Assembly (NCBI RefSeq): GCF_011058215.1
Contig: NZ_JAALFG010000002.1
Location: 248,001-312,000 of the forward strand
Length of the DNA: 64,000 bases
Reading direction: 5' to 3'
Source: Devosia aurantiaca
GTDB taxonomy: Bacteria > Pseudomonadota > Alphaproteobacteria > Rhizobiales > Devosiaceae
Part shown: one piece after another, positions 1-9,675 of the stretch
How positions within the stretch are numbered: position 1 is the first letter of the stretch
How the letters are laid out: every line of letters begins with the position of its first letter
The notes under the pieces: model-generated
Database searches by the model: none
Told to the model about the DNA's origin: nothing
What the model saw: the letters and a program-made list of their open reading frames with translations, nothing else
Position numbers and translations under genes: made by a program

Positions 1-2
1 GC

Positions 3-1534
3 TCCTTCTCCTTTCTTACCATCATCGTCACGACCCTCGTGCTGGTGATCTCCTTCGCCGAATCCATGTTCTTCGTCTTCAACTGGCTAGCCTTCTGGCG
101 GGACGGCATGGAGCCCAACAAGGCAGTCGATGCCACGGTCAAGCTCGTCGGCCCCGCGGCGGCGCTGACCATGCTCACCACCTTCGTGAGCTTTGCCTCG
201 CTGTCGCTCACCCCCGGCCAGGGTATTCGCGAATTTTCGATGGCCGGCGCTATCGGCACCTTGTTGCTGTTCGTGTGCCTGATGACGTTCTTGCCGCTGC
301 TGCTGAAATTTGCCGTGCGCATGGGTTTCAAGGCGCCACCCAAGTCGAGCATGGTGCTGACTGCCCCCTGCCCCTGGCCTGGTTCATCGCCAGCAGGTTC
401 GGCCGCCCGGTGTCGATCGCCGCCATCGTCGTCACCGTGCTGCTGCTGATCCCCTACGCGCTGATCCAGCCGCGTTTTTCCTTCGAGGATTTTGTTGCGA
501 CCAACTCCACGGCGCTGACGGCGGCGGAGGAGATCGACAGCGGCGTCGGCGGCGTTGCCCCGCTCTATGTGCGCGTGCCGCTGACTGAGATGGACCCCAA
601 TGTCGGCCCGCAGGATTTTGAAAAAATCCGCAAGGTGCATGAGATCGTCGAGGCGCGGCTGGGCGAGAACAAGGTCATCTCTGCGGCCAGCATGACCAAT
701 TACACCGACAATGGTTTTACCCGCGAAGAGGTATTCGAGGCTGTCGGTCCGTTCATGAAGCAGCGGTTCGTTACCGACGATGGCTCGCAAGGTCTTGTCA
801 CCGGCTTCATGCCCACGATCATCGAGTCCGGTGTGTTAAAGCAACTGGTCTCTGACCTGCAGTCCGACCTGCGCGCCGCCGGCATCACCGATGCCGAGGT
901 CGGCGGCTTCCGCATCCTCACCACCTTTGCGACCGATGACATCGTGCGCGGCCTCCAGCTCGATCTCACCATTTCGGTTTTGGTCAATCTTGGACTCATC
1001 GGCTTCGCCTTCCAAAGCTTCCGCGTGGCGCTGGCTTCGGCCATTCCCAACCTCTTCCCGGTGCTGGGCACCGAGACGTGGCTTTACTTTACTGGCCAAG
1101 GCCTGCAACTCACGACGGTGATTGCGCTCACCATCGCCTTCGGTGTGGCGGTGGACGATACCGTGCATTTCCTTTCGCACTATCTCCACTCGCGGCGAGA
1201 CGAGGGACTGGCGCATCTCGACGCCGTCAAGCACACGCTGGAGCGGATCGGGGGCGCCATAGTCGCCACGACCATCATCCTTTGCGCCGGTGTCATCATC
1301 GTCACCTTCTCCGAGCTGCCGCAGGTGGCGCTGTTTGGAACGCTCTTTGTCTCGACATTGGCCTTTGCGGTGATCGGCGATCTTTTCATCCTGCCGGCGC
1401 TCCTGGCGGCAGGTGGCAAGTTCTTCCATCCGCTCGGCAAGATCGGCGTTCGCATGGCCGACGAAGACCCGACGCCAGACGATCCGACGGCCGACACTCA
1501 CACCACCGGCGGGCCGGCGACACGGCCCACCTGA
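3..1534 (+). CDS. RND/MMPL family exporter, C-terminal part, frameshifted
   Basis: Inner-membrane transporter of the RND superfamily (MMPL/SSD type), probably proton-driven export of lipids or hydrophobic compounds. The gene enters from the left edge, so the N-terminus is missing. About 510 residues remain: a hydrophobic block over the first 100 residues, a periplasmic domain (about 140-320), then a second bundle of helices with the conserved FGVAVDDTVHF motif and a charged C-terminal tail. The reading frame breaks at the C5 run at 364-368. Restoring a sixth C joins the two parts smoothly across TAPLPLAWFIASRF. Substrate cannot be told; no membrane-fusion partner is visible in the window. Confidence 0.85.
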   Translation, partial: LLLSYHHRHDPRAGDLLRRIHVLRLQLASLLAGRHGAQQGSRCHGQARRPRGGADHAHHLRELCLAVAHPRPGYSRIFDGRRYRHLVAVRVPDDVLAAAAEICRAHGFQGATQVEHGADCPLPLAWFIASRFGRPVSIAAIVVTVLLLIPYALIQPRFSFEDFVATNSTALTAAEEIDSGVGGVAPLYVRVPLTEMDPNVGPQDFEKIRKVHEIVEARLGENKVISAASMTNYTDNGFTREEVFEAVGPFMKQRFVTDDGSQGLVTGFMPTIIESGVLKQLVSDLQSDLRAAGITDAEVGGFRILTTFATDDIVRGLQLDLTISVLVNLGLIGFAFQSFRVALASAIPNLFPVLGTETWLYFTGQGLQLTTVIALTIAFGVAVDDTVHFLSHYLHSRRDEGLAHLDAVKHTLERIGGAIVATTIILCAGVIIVTFSELPQVALFGTLFVSTLAFAVIGDLFILPALLAAGGKFFHPLGKIGVRMADEDPTPDDPTADTHTTGGPATRPT

Positions 1535-1652
1535 ACAGGTGTCGCCGATCGTTCACTTTCAGGAGAATCCCTGCGCAACGCCCCGTTGAATTTGTTATGC
1601 GAGAGTCGCTGAACAGCCGGGGGCTTGTTTGCTTTTTGGAGGCGCAAAGCCA

Positions 1653-2177
1653 ATGACCACTTTCGGACCGATGACCCGCGCCTTCGCCTTGGCAGCGTTC
1701 GTGTTTTCCGCTGGCGCGGCGGCGCCGGCCATGGCTGCGCCGGCTGACGTGGCGCTGCTAAAATCCTATGTCGGTGAGTGGCGCGGCCGCGGCGTCGTGA
1801 CCGGCGCCGAAAAAGAGACCATCGTCTGCCGCCTGTCGCTGAGCGACGGCAACCAGGACAAGGTCAACTATAGCGGCCGATGCACCCTGGCCGGCACGAC
1901 CCTCTCCATCGCTGGCACGCTGGCCTATGTCGATGCCAACAAGCGCTTCGAAGCGGCGATGACGTCCAATGCCACCTTCTCCGGCGTCGCCGTGGGCCAG
2001 AAGCGCGGCTCGACGCTGACCTTCAACCTGCGCGAACGCGAGCAGGACGAGGAAGGCAAGGACCTTAACATCACTGCGCAGATCAAGCTCAGCCCCGAAG
2101 CCATCCAGGTGGCATTCGATGTGGTCTATGCGGAATCCGGCGACAGTCTGCGCGCCGAAGTGCCGTTCTCGAAGTAA
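1653..2177 (+). CDS. Conserved hypothetical periplasmic protein
   Basis: A 174-residue protein with a clear Sec signal peptide: a hydrophobic stretch after MTR, ending in an AMA-AP cleavage site near residue 28. The mature part has alternating beta-type hydrophobicity (KSYVGEWRGRGVV at its start, then repeated strands), which suggests a small lipocalin-like beta barrel. It also has two cysteines that could form a disulfide. The start at 1653 is chosen because TTGGAGG lies 10 bases upstream; an in-frame ATG at 1629 has no such site. It follows the RND exporter by 118 bases in the same direction and may be expressed with it. Function unknown. Confidence 0.75.
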   Translation: MTTFGPMTRAFALAAFVFSAGAAAPAMAAPADVALLKSYVGEWRGRGVVTGAEKETIVCRLSLSDGNQDKVNYSGRCTLAGTTLSIAGTLAYVDANKRFEAAMTSNATFSGVAVGQKRGSTLTFNLREREQDEEGKDLNITAQIKLSPEAIQVAFDVVYAESGDSLRAEVPFSK

Positions 2178-2230
2178 GCCAACTCGAAATAAGCCAAGAC
2201 GTAGGCTGGCCGTGAGCGTGGCTAAAAAGC

Positions 2231-2734
2231 TCACGCGGCGGGCGGCCAGACCTCCGTATCGTGGTCGGGGTGTTGCCGGTTGGAGGCCCGGATCAGCGGG
2301 AGATAGCCATTGGGATCCACCGAATAGGTCGCCGACTCTCCCGGCAAATGCGCCAGTCCTCCATACCAGGCAACGCGGCTTTCGTTGCCATACTGCACGA
2401 CCGGGGGAACAAGACTGGGGTTGTCAAAGCAACCGACCAGGAGCCCGATATCGGGGTAGTCTGGATAGTCGAAGATCATCGGCGTGCCGCAATCGCGGCA
2501 GAAGCCGCGGCGGGCGAGTTGGGAACTGCGGAACCACGAGATCTCGCCGCGGGTCACGAAAAACGCATGCTTGAGCACGGGACAGATCACCGCGAAGGGT
2601 CCGCCCACCGCCTTCTGACACATGCGGCAGTGACAAACATGGACGTTCTGCGGCGCCATTGTGCACGAGAACCGCACCGCCCCGCATTGGCAGCCGCCGC
2701 TGAGTGAGCCTCCTGCCGTCTCTTCCATCGCCAT
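2231..2734 (-). CDS. GFA family zinc-binding protein (glutathione-dependent formaldehyde-activating type)
   Basis: A 167-residue member of the GFA/CENP-V family. The zinc ligands are visible as C15-Q-C17, the CHCRMC motif at 34-39, and CRDC at 79-82. The founding member helps glutathione condense with formaldehyde, but most members have unproven functions. The ATG at 2734 is preceded by GGAGGGGG. The open frame runs further upstream into ssb, but that extension is low-complexity read-through of the Gly-rich ssb tail on a shifted frame. It lies just downstream of the ssb terminator, so it probably has its own weak promoter or depends on read-through. Confidence 0.85.
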   Translation of the reverse strand: MAMEETAGGSLSGGCQCGAVRFSCTMAPQNVHVCHCRMCQKAVGGPFAVICPVLKHAFFVTRGEISWFRSSQLARRGFCRDCGTPMIFDYPDYPDIGLLVGCFDNPSLVPPVVQYGNESRVAWYGGLAHLPGESATYSVDPNGYLPLIRASNRQHPDHDTEVWPPAA

Positions 2735-2755
2735 GTCCCCCTCCATGCCGCAAAC

Positions 2756-2777
2756 AAAAAGGGCGGCCAAGCCGCCC
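2756..2777 (-). terminator. Rho-independent terminator of ssb
   Basis: GGGCGGC (2761-2767), a CAA loop and GCCGCCC (2771-2777) form a perfect 7-bp stem. Read on the minus strand it is followed by TTTTT (2760-2756). It lies 15 bases past the ssb stop. Confidence 0.8.
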
Positions 2778-2792
2778 CTTTCCAACTCCGTC

Positions 2793-3305
2793 TCAGAACG
2801 GAATGTCGTCGTCCATGCCACCGGGCTCGAAGGCCGGGGCGTTGGCTGACGGCCGGCGCCCGCCGCCGCCCTGGTCGCGCACGCCGCGGAAGCCGCCGCC
2901 TTCATTGCCGTAACCGCCACCACCCGAACCACCGCCGCCACCTTCGCCATCGCCGCGGCCATCGAGCAGCGTCAGGTTCGAGTTGAAGCCCTGCAGCACG
3001 ATCTCGGTGGAATATTTGTCGGCGCCCGACTGGTCCTGCCATTTGCGGGTCTGCAGCTGGCCCTCGATATAGACCTTGGAGCCCTTGCGCAGATAGCTTT
3101 CGGCGACGCGAGCGAGGCCTTCCGAGAAGATCACCACGCGGTGCCACTCGGTCTTTTCGCGGCGTTCGCCGGTATTCTTGTCTTTCCAGTTTTCCGATGT
3201 CGCGACCGACAGGTTCACGACCTTGCCGCCGCTCGGCAGGTTCCGCACTTCCGGGTCATTGCCCAGATTGCCGACCAGGATAACCTTGTTCACGCTGCCA
3301 GCCAT
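2793..3305 (-). CDS. ssb: Single-stranded DNA-binding protein
   Basis: SSB of 170 residues that coats single-stranded DNA in replication, repair and recombination. The OB fold occupies about residues 1-112 ([20 protein letters not shown] at the start, then the WHRVVIF and [11 protein letters not shown] strands). A Gly-rich flexible linker follows (about 113-150), and the conserved acidic tip DDDIPF recruits partner proteins. It is divergent from uvrA, the classical ssb-uvrA arrangement, and the intergenic region carries a LexA box, so both genes are probably SOS-inducible. Its own terminator follows directly. Confidence 0.97.
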   Translation of the reverse strand: MAGSVNKVILVGNLGNDPEVRNLPSGGKVVNLSVATSENWKDKNTGERREKTEWHRVVIFSEGLARVAESYLRKGSKVYIEGQLQTRKWQDQSGADKYSTEIVLQGFNSNLTLLDGRGDGEGGGGGSGGGGYGNEGGGFRGVRDQGGGGRRPSANAPAFEPGGMDDDIPF

Positions 3306-3685
3306 GGCCTTCTCCTATTCAGTCCCCGGCTCATGGCGGGAACGCTCACTTACTAAGGCGGCCACCATACAACCTGGCGATGATGGCTGCTCCTGCTGAC
3401 TTGGTTTGTAAACAGGATCGTTGTTCTATCTTTGTTCCAAGTGTTAACGGGAGTCAATGGCGTGCTGCTGACAGGCTTTGTCAGCATATGCCCTGCGGCA
3501 GCTTGACCGACTCCGCATCGTTCTGGTTGTGTTCACCAGCGAAGTTGTGAGCGACGCCGTGGACCGCTATGCTGTGGCGCGGCTTGCGCGTGACCGTTGC
3601 GGCTCCTATGTGTCGGGTTCTCCCGAAGCCAAGCCCCGATCCTCTTGCCGTCGCACCCAAACGGTGCCCCGAGCCATGGACTGAT
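3306..3685. other. ssb-uvrA divergent control region
   Basis: About 380 bases without a convincing gene. It holds one LexA box (3423-3437) nearer ssb. Promoter elements for the two divergent genes must lie here, but I cannot assign -35/-10 boxes with confidence. The uvrA reading frame stays open back to 3569, so part of this region could be coding if uvrA starts further upstream. Confidence 0.6.
3423..3437. promoter_or_regulatory. LexA-binding site (SOS box)
   Basis: GTTC-TATCTTT-GTTC is an exact match to the alphaproteobacterial LexA operator GTTC-N7-GTTC. It sits between the divergent DNA-repair genes ssb and uvrA, where an SOS box is expected. Confidence 0.85.
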
Positions 3686-6583
3686 ATGATGAAGCCTTCC
3701 GCCAGCCAGAACCGCGAAATCATCGTGCGCGGTGCCCGCGAGCACAATCTCAAGGGCATCGACGTCAAGCTGCCGCGCGACAGCCTGATCGTGATGACGG
3801 GGCTTTCCGGCTCGGGCAAGTCGTCCCTGGCATTCGACACCATCTATGCCGAGGGCCAGCGCCGCTATGTGGAGTCGCTCTCGGCCTATGCGCGTCAGTT
3901 TCTGGAAATGATGCAGAAGCCCGATGTGGAACACATCGAGGGGCTCTCGCCGGCCATCTCCATCGAGCAGAAGACGACTTCGCGCAATCCGCGCTCGACC
4001 GTCGGCACCGTCACCGAAATCTATGACTACCTGCGCTTGCTTTATGCCCGCGTCGGTATTCCTTATTCCCCGGCCACAGGCCTGCCGATCGAGTCGCAGA
4101 CCGTGTCGCAGATGGTGGATCGCACGCTCGAACTGCCGGAAGGCACGCGGCTTTATCTGCTCGCGCCGATCGCGCGCGGCCGCAAGGGCGAGTTCAAGAA
4201 GGAATTGGCCGACCTGATGCGCAAGGGTTTTCAGCGCGTCAAGATCGATGGCGAATACCACGAGATCGAGGACGCTCCTGCCCTCGACAAGAAGTTCAAG
4301 CACGACATCGAAGTCGTGGTCGACCGCGTGGTCGTGTCACCCGATATTTCCGGCCGCCTGGCCGAAAGTTTTGAGACCGCGCTGAAGCTGGCCGAGGGCA
4401 TTGCCCTGGTCGAATTGGCTGACGAGAAGAACGAGGATGGCACGCCGCGCCAGATCACCTTCTCGGAAAAGTTTGCCTGTCCGGTTTCCGGCTTCACCAT
4501 CGCCGAAATTGAGCCGCGGCTGTTTTCGTTCAACAACCCGTTCGGCGCTTGCCCGGTCTGCGATGGCCTCGGCACCGAGCAGAAGATCGATCCCGACCAG
4601 ATCGTCCCCGACGGGTCGCTGTCGCTGCGCGACGGAGCCATCCTGCCTTGGAGCAAGACCAGCGCGCCCTATTACCAGCAGACCCTGCAGGCGGTGGTGA
4701 AGAGCTTTGGCGCCTCGACAGGCACGGCCTGGAACGAGCTGCCCTTCGAGGTCCAGCACGCCGTGCTTTATGGCACCGGCAAGACCGCGGTCGATTTCGT
4801 CTATGACGACGGCCTGCGCCAGTACAAGACCAGCAAGCCCTTCGAGGGCGTGATCGGTAACCTTGAGCGCCGCTACAAGGAAACCGAAAGCGCCGGCATG
4901 CGCGAAGAGATCGAGAAGTATATGTCGGCCAAGCCGTGCCTCGCCTGCGGCGGCTATCGCCTCAAGCCCGAGTCATTGGCGGTCAAGATCGACGGGCTGC
5001 ATGTCGGCCAGGTCAGCGACATGTCGATCAAGGTGGCGAGCAAATGGTTCGTCGATCTTTCCGACAAGCTGACGCCGACGCAGTCGCAGATCGGCGAGCG
5101 CATCCTCAAGGAAATTCGCGAGCGCCTGAACTTCCTGAATGATGTGGGCCTTGAATATCTGTCCATGTCGCGCAATTCCGGGACGCTGTCGGGCGGTGAA
5201 TCGCAGCGTATTCGCCTCGCGTCGCAGATTGGCTCAGGCCTGACCGGCGTGCTCTACGTGCTGGACGAGCCTTCCATCGGCCTCCATCAGCGCGACAATG
5301 CCCGCCTGCTCGAAACCCTGCAGCGCCTGCGCGACCTCGGCAATACCGTGATCGTCGTCGAGCACGACGAGGACGCGATTTTGACGGCCGACTATGTGCT
5401 CGATATCGGCCCCGGTGCAGGCGTCAATGGCGGCCATATCGTCGCCGAAGGCACGCCGCAGGACATCCTCAAGCACCCCGACTCGCTGACCGGCAAATAC
5501 CTTTCCGGCCGCATGGGCATTCAGGTGCCGGCGGAACGCCGCGAGGGCAAGAAGGGCAAGTCGCTGTCGATCCGCGGCGCCACCGGCAACAACCTCAAGA
5601 ACGTCTCGGTCGACATCCCGCTCGGCATGTTCGTTGCCATTACCGGTGTGTCGGGCGGCGGCAAGTCGACGCTGATGATCGACACCATGTACCAGGCCAT
5701 AGCTCGCCGGCTGAACGGCGCGCGCGTCGTTCCTGCCCCCCATGAGGCGCTGACCGGGCTCGAATTCCTCGACAAGGTCATCGACATCGACCAGTCGCCG
5801 ATTGGACGCACCCCGCGTTCCAATCCGGCGACCTACACCGGCGCCTTCACGCCACTGCGCGAGTGGTTCGCGAGCCTGCCCGAGGCCAAGGCGCGCGGCT
5901 ATGGCCCAGGTCGCTTCAGCTTCAACGTCAAGGGCGGCCGTTGTGAAAAGTGCGAGGGCGACGGCGTCCTCAAGATCGAAATGCACTTTTTGCCGGACGT
6001 CTACGTCACCTGCGACGTCTGCAAGGGCAAGCGCTACAACCGCGAAACGCTGGAAGTGCAGTTCAAGGGCAAGTCGATCAGCGACATCCTTGACATGACC
6101 ATTGACGAGGGATGCGAATTCTTTTCGGCCGTGCCGGTGATCCGCGACAAGTTCGCCACGCTGCAGCGCGTGGGCCTCGGCTATGTGAAGGTCGGCCAAC
6201 CAGCGACGACGCTTTCGGGCGGCGAGGCGCAGCGCGTCAAGCTTTCCAAGGAGCTCTCCAAGCGCGCTACCGGGCGCACGCTCTATATGTTGGACGAGCC
6301 AACCACAGGTCTTCACTTCCACGACGTGGCCAAGCTGCTCGAAGTGCTGCATGAGCTGGTCGACGGCGGCAACACCGTGATCGTCATCGAGCACAATCTC
6401 GAAGTGATCAAGACCGCCGACTGGATCATCGACATGGGCCCCGAAGGCGGCGATGGCGGCGGCCAGGTCGTCGCCATGGGCACGCCGGAAGAGGTCGCGG
6501 CCGTCAAGGGCTCGCATACGGGACACTTCTTGAAGGAAGTGATGGACCGACGTCCGCATTATGCGACGCGGGCGGCGGAGTAG
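3686..6583 (+). CDS. uvrA: UvrABC excinuclease subunit A
   Basis: Damage-recognition ATPase of nucleotide excision repair; loads UvrB at bulky lesions. It is 965 residues from the ATG at 3686, the usual family length. It has two ABC cassettes: the first Walker A is GLSGSGKSS (K45), the second GVSGGGKST. The two signatures are [11 protein letters not shown] and [10 protein letters not shown]. Zinc-binding cysteines are visible in CPVCDGLG and in the CEKCEGDG...CDVCKGKRY module. The start is uncertain because the frame is open upstream and no strong ribosome-binding site precedes 3686. Homology with UvrA begins at [17 protein letters not shown], so this start loses nothing essential. Likely LexA-regulated. 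Confidence 0.97.
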   Translation: MMKPSASQNREIIVRGAREHNLKGIDVKLPRDSLIVMTGLSGSGKSSLAFDTIYAEGQRRYVESLSAYARQFLEMMQKPDVEHIEGLSPAISIEQKTTSRNPRSTVGTVTEIYDYLRLLYARVGIPYSPATGLPIESQTVSQMVDRTLELPEGTRLYLLAPIARGRKGEFKKELADLMRKGFQRVKIDGEYHEIEDAPALDKKFKHDIEVVVDRVVVSPDISGRLAESFETALKLAEGIALVELADEKNEDGTPRQITFSEKFACPVSGFTIAEIEPRLFSFNNPFGACPVCDGLGTEQKIDPDQIVPDGSLSLRDGAILPWSKTSAPYYQQTLQAVVKSFGASTGTAWNELPFEVQHAVLYGTGKTAVDFVYDDGLRQYKTSKPFEGVIGNLERRYKETESAGMREEIEKYMSAKPCLACGGYRLKPESLAVKIDGLHVGQVSDMSIKVASKWFVDLSDKLTPTQSQIGERILKEIRERLNFLNDVGLEYLSMSRNSGTLSGGESQRIRLASQIGSGLTGVLYVLDEPSIGLHQRDNARLLETLQRLRDLGNTVIVVEHDEDAILTADYVLDIGPGAGVNGGHIVAEGTPQDILKHPDSLTGKYLSGRMGIQVPAERREGKKGKSLSIRGATGNNLKNVSVDIPLGMFVAITGVSGGGKSTLMIDTMYQAIARRLNGARVVPAPHEALTGLEFLDKVIDIDQSPIGRTPRSNPATYTGAFTPLREWFASLPEAKARGYGPGRFSFNVKGGRCEKCEGDGVLKIEMHFLPDVYVTCDVCKGKRYNRETLEVQFKGKSISDILDMTIDEGCEFFSAVPVIRDKFATLQRVGLGYVKVGQPATTLSGGEAQRVKLSKELSKRATGRTLYMLDEPTTGLHFHDVAKLLEVLHELVDGGNTVIVIEHNLEVIKTADWIIDMGPEGGDGGGQVVAMGTPEEVAAVKGSHTGHFLKEVMDRRPHYATRAAE

Positions 6584-6598
6584 CCAGCGCAAGCGCCC

Positions 6599-6722
6599 CC
6601 ACCCCACCCTCGTTCCCTCCCCCTCAAGGGGAGGGATGCGCAGGAGCTGATCCATCAATTCAGCAACGGCCGATGTTCATCGCCTCCCTACCCTTGAGGG
6701 GGAGGGATTGAGGGTGGGGTGG
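6599..6722. repeat. Intergenic palindromic repeat, CCACCCCACCCTC family
   Basis: Two arms of about 38 bases in inverted orientation (6599-6636 and 6684-6722) share CCACCCCACCCTC followed by TCCCTCCCCCTCAAGGG, with a spacer of about 47 bases. The same modules recur at 17513-17660. It lies between the convergent 3' ends of uvrA and the DUF1489 gene, so it may also act as a transcription boundary. It resembles the mosaic intergenic elements known from Rhizobiales, by structure only. Confidence 0.8.
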
Positions 6723-6739
6723 AGCCACAAGAGTGGAGC

Positions 6740-7165
6740 CTATAGCAGCCCCATCCGTTCCAGTTCCGCCGCGATCTCCATCGAATTGCCGTTCTCGTTG
6801 GCGCCCACATCGGGCGGTGCGTCTTCGGCGCGGAGATAGCGCCAGCCCTGGAAGGGGCGCTTGGGGTATGGGACGGTGCGGATCATGTCGCGCGACATGA
6901 CGATGTCGCAATAATCCTTGCCCTCGGCATCGGTGAACTTGGTCAGCCGCAGGATTGGCTGGCGGCAGACGATCTGGCCGGACATGACCCAATAGATCGA
7001 GGCCGCGCCTTCCATCTCTTCGCGGCGTTTGGGCATCATGCGGGTGCGGTGCACATGCACGTCCTCGCCGTAATCGGCGTCCCACCAATGCGCACGTTCA
7101 TCACGATAGCTTTCGAGCTCCTCGACGCTGGCGACGCCGACGCAGAGCTTGACCATATGGATCAT
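6740..7165 (-). CDS. DUF1489 family protein
   Basis: A 141-residue protein of the DUF1489 family, found widely in Alphaproteobacteria and of unknown function. Family-typical segments are visible: VKLCVGV near the start, HRTRMMPKR about residues 40-48, and SIYWVMSGQIVCRQPI about 56-71. It is soluble, with no signal peptide. The start at 7165 overlaps the stop of the upstream glutathione S-transferase gene by ATGA, indicating translational coupling and a two-gene operon. Confidence 0.85.
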   Translation of the reverse strand: MIHMVKLCVGVASVEELESYRDERAHWWDADYGEDVHVHRTRMMPKRREEMEGAASIYWVMSGQIVCRQPILRLTKFTDAEGKDYCDIVMSRDMIRTVPYPKRPFQGWRYLRAEDAPPDVGANENGNSMEIAAELERMGLL

Positions 7166-7839
7166 GCGATGGTTCCCGGCGCCACGCGGCCCTGGATCAC
7201 GTCGATCTCGTCATCATCGACGACCCATGGCTCCTGCAGTGCCTGGCTCAGCCAATCCTGAAAGGCCGGCAGGGCATAGATTGCCTCGACATAGCGCGCC
7301 GCTGTGTCCGAAACAGGAAGGTCATAGGTACGGAGCCGCGTCGCCAAGGGCGCATACATCGCATCGGCAGCGGTGAACTCGGCGAAGAGGTAAGGCCCGC
7401 CCGACCGCGTCAGCAACTCGCCCCAGAGCGTTTCGACGCGATGGAGATCCTTGCGCACCGCATCGGCATCGACCTTACCGGGATGCGAGGCCCGCAGGTT
7501 CATCGGCGCGTGATTGCGCAGTGCCGTAAAGCCGGCATGCATCTCGGACGCAGCGGCGCGTGCCAGGGCGCGGTCATATCGATCCGCCGGCCATATCTGC
7601 TTTTCCGGAAAGACATCGGCCAGATATTCGATGATCGCCAGCGTTTCGTAGACCACGAGATCGCCATCGATCAGCACAGGCACCTTGCCGGTGGGCGAGC
7701 GCTTTGCCAGCGTTTCGCGCCAGCCTTCGCCCGAAAGCTGCAGAACCTCGTCTTCGAACGGAATGTCGAAGTGGCGCAGCACCAGCCAGGGGCGCAGCGA
7801 CCAGGTGGAGTAATTGCGATTCCCGATCAAGAGCTTCAT
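7162..7839 (-). CDS. Glutathione S-transferase family protein
   Basis: A 225-residue cytosolic GST. The N-terminal thioredoxin-like domain (1-80) begins MKLLIGNRNYSTWSLRPWLV and has serines at 11 and 14, where the catalytic residue of such GSTs lies. The cis-proline loop KVPVLIDGD and the glutathione-contacting ETLAIIEYLAD follow. An all-helical C-terminal domain completes it. It resembles the YfcF/zeta-like bacterial GSTs in its opening motif, but the substrate is not predictable. It is cotranscribed with the DUF1489 gene, whose start overlaps its stop. Confidence 0.9.
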   Translation of the reverse strand: MKLLIGNRNYSTWSLRPWLVLRHFDIPFEDEVLQLSGEGWRETLAKRSPTGKVPVLIDGDLVVYETLAIIEYLADVFPEKQIWPADRYDRALARAAASEMHAGFTALRNHAPMNLRASHPGKVDADAVRKDLHRVETLWGELLTRSGGPYLFAEFTAADAMYAPLATRLRTYDLPVSDTAARYVEAIYALPAFQDWLSQALQEPWVVDDDEIDVIQGRVAPGTIA

Positions 7840-7916
7840 CGAATGTCCTAGCGTTCAAGACGAAGGGCGCCCAGCCGTTGAGCGCCCTTCTTGTATTCAC
7901 CGTCTTCTGGCGGGCA

Positions 7917-8018
7917 TTAGCCGCCGGCTATCACGGAAACAACCAGCCCCATGGACATGAGGCAAACAGCAGTCCAACTCACAGTGTGCCAGATATTGGC
8001 CTTCGGTTGAGTTCGCAT
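7917..8018 (-). CDS. 33-residue single-pass membrane peptide
   Basis: A short gene: ATG at 8018 to TAA at 7917. It encodes a positively charged N-terminus (MRTQPK) and one hydrophobic helix (about residues 9-31) ending in AGG. An excellent ribosome-binding site, AAGGAG, lies about seven bases before the ATG, and the hydrophobic pattern is what a genuine small membrane protein would show. It sits alone in the gap between mgtE and the GST gene, reading in the same direction as both. Function unknown. Such peptides often modulate a membrane protein, and the neighbouring Mg transporter would be a candidate partner, but that is speculation. Confidence 0.6.
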   Translation of the reverse strand: MRTQPKANIWHTVSWTAVCLMSMGLVVSVIAGG

Positions 8019-8149
8019 CGCTCGCTCCTTGCAGCCACTCGATCAGCCTAGAAATCCGCAACGAGGCTGACCGGTTCCAAAACGTTAACGAGAGGTCAAT
8101 TAGGAAGCAAGCGCCCAATCTGCAACACCCGTAACGGTGGAAAACTCGG

Positions 8150-9564
8150 CTAGAACAGGCCGAACCAAAGGCCTGCAATGCCGAGGAAGGCAAAGAAACC
8201 GACGACGTCGGTGACGGTGGTGACGAACACGGCCGAGGCGATCGCCGGGTCTGCCTTGAGCTTGTCGAGCGTCAGCGGGATCAAAATGCCGAAGGTCCCG
8301 GCCACGATCATGTTGATGACCATGGCCATTCCGATCACCACGCCAAGGCCAGCATTGGTGAACCGCAGCCAGGTGATCAGCCCGATCAGGATCGCGAAAA
8401 TGGCGCCGTTGAAAATGCCCACAACCATTTCGCGGCGGATCAGGCGCCGCACGCGACCGCCTTCGATTTCGCGGGTGGCCAGTGCGCGCACCGTCACGGT
8501 CATGGTCTGCGCCCCGGCATTGCCGCCCATGGAGGCCACGATCGGCATCAGGACCGCCAGCGCTACCATCTGCTCGATCGTGGCGTTGAAGAGCCCGATC
8601 ACGTAGGAAACGAGCACGGCGGTGACCAGATTGACCGCCAGCCACGGCGCGCGGCTTTTCACGGTGTCAACCGTGGTGTCGGACACGTCTTCGTCGCCCA
8701 CGCCCGCCATGAGGCGGATGTCTTCTTCGGCTTCTTCCTGGATCACGTCGACGATGTCGTCGATGGTGAGCACGCCCACCAGACGGCCGCTCTCATCGAC
8801 CACGCCCACTTCCACCAAGTCGTAGCGCTCAAAGCTGCGCGCGGCTTCTTCCTGGTCTTCTTCGGCCTTCACCAGGACGAAGGTGGTGTTCATGATCGTG
8901 TCGATCTTGACCGAGCGCGGCGTGCGCAGGAACTTGTCGAGCGGCAGCGTTCCCAGGACCTTGTAGCCGGCGTCCACCACGTAGATCTGGTAGAATTCCT
9001 CAGGCAGATCCTGTTCGGCCCGAAGGTAGTCGATCGTCTGTCCCACCGTCCAGAATGGGGGATGGCAATGAAATCGGTCTGCATCCGCCGCCCGGCGGAA
9101 TCCTCGGGAAAATCGAGGCTGCGCTTGAGCTTCAGCCGCTCGAAAGTCGGCAGTGCCGACAAAATTTCGTGCTGGTCTTCCGGCTCGAGATCCTCGAGCA
9201 GAAACACCGCATCGTCATTGCTGAGTTCGGCAACGCCGCGGGCGATTTCGGCGTTGGGCAGCGCCTCCATGATCTCGAGGCGAATGCTTTCGTCGACCTC
9301 GGTCAGTGCCGAATAGTCGAAGCGATCACCGAGCATGACCACGAGGGCAATGCGCTCGGCAGGCTCGAGCTGTTCGAGCACGTCGCCGATATCGGCGCTG
9401 TGCAGCGGCTCCATGACCAGCGCGACGTCCTCGTCGCGGCCAGCTTCGAGATAAGCACGCAGGCGCTCGAGCCAAAGCAGGCTAATCCGCCCCTCCGCCG
9501 TGCGGAAGGCGCCATCGTCCATCCCGGCTTCCGGGCCGGTCGCCATGTCGAAGTCGTCGCTCAT
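8150..9564 (-). CDS. mgtE: Magnesium transporter MgtE, frameshifted in this sequence
   Basis: Mg2+ channel gated by cytoplasmic magnesium. Read with one correction it is 471 residues: MSDDFD start at 9564, MgtE N-terminal helical domain (about 35-135), a CBS pair (about 140-265, with LVGVLTIDDIVDV in the second CBS), then about five membrane helices including SMGGNAGAQTMTV. The frame breaks at a G5 run at 9057-9061 (C5 on the coding strand). A sixth base restores IAIPPFWTVGQTIDYLR, the normal junction into the CBS domain. A homopolymer deletion is more likely than a real pseudogene because both halves are otherwise intact. Confidence 0.9.
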
Positions 9565-9675
9565 TTGGGAGCCCTTTGCGTGTCGCATTGGTTTCGGGGG
9601 CGAAGCAAGCTGTAGCCAATCACCGCCCGATGCGCCAGACTGGGCCGGTCGCTTTTTGCCAATCGGGAGAAGGCC

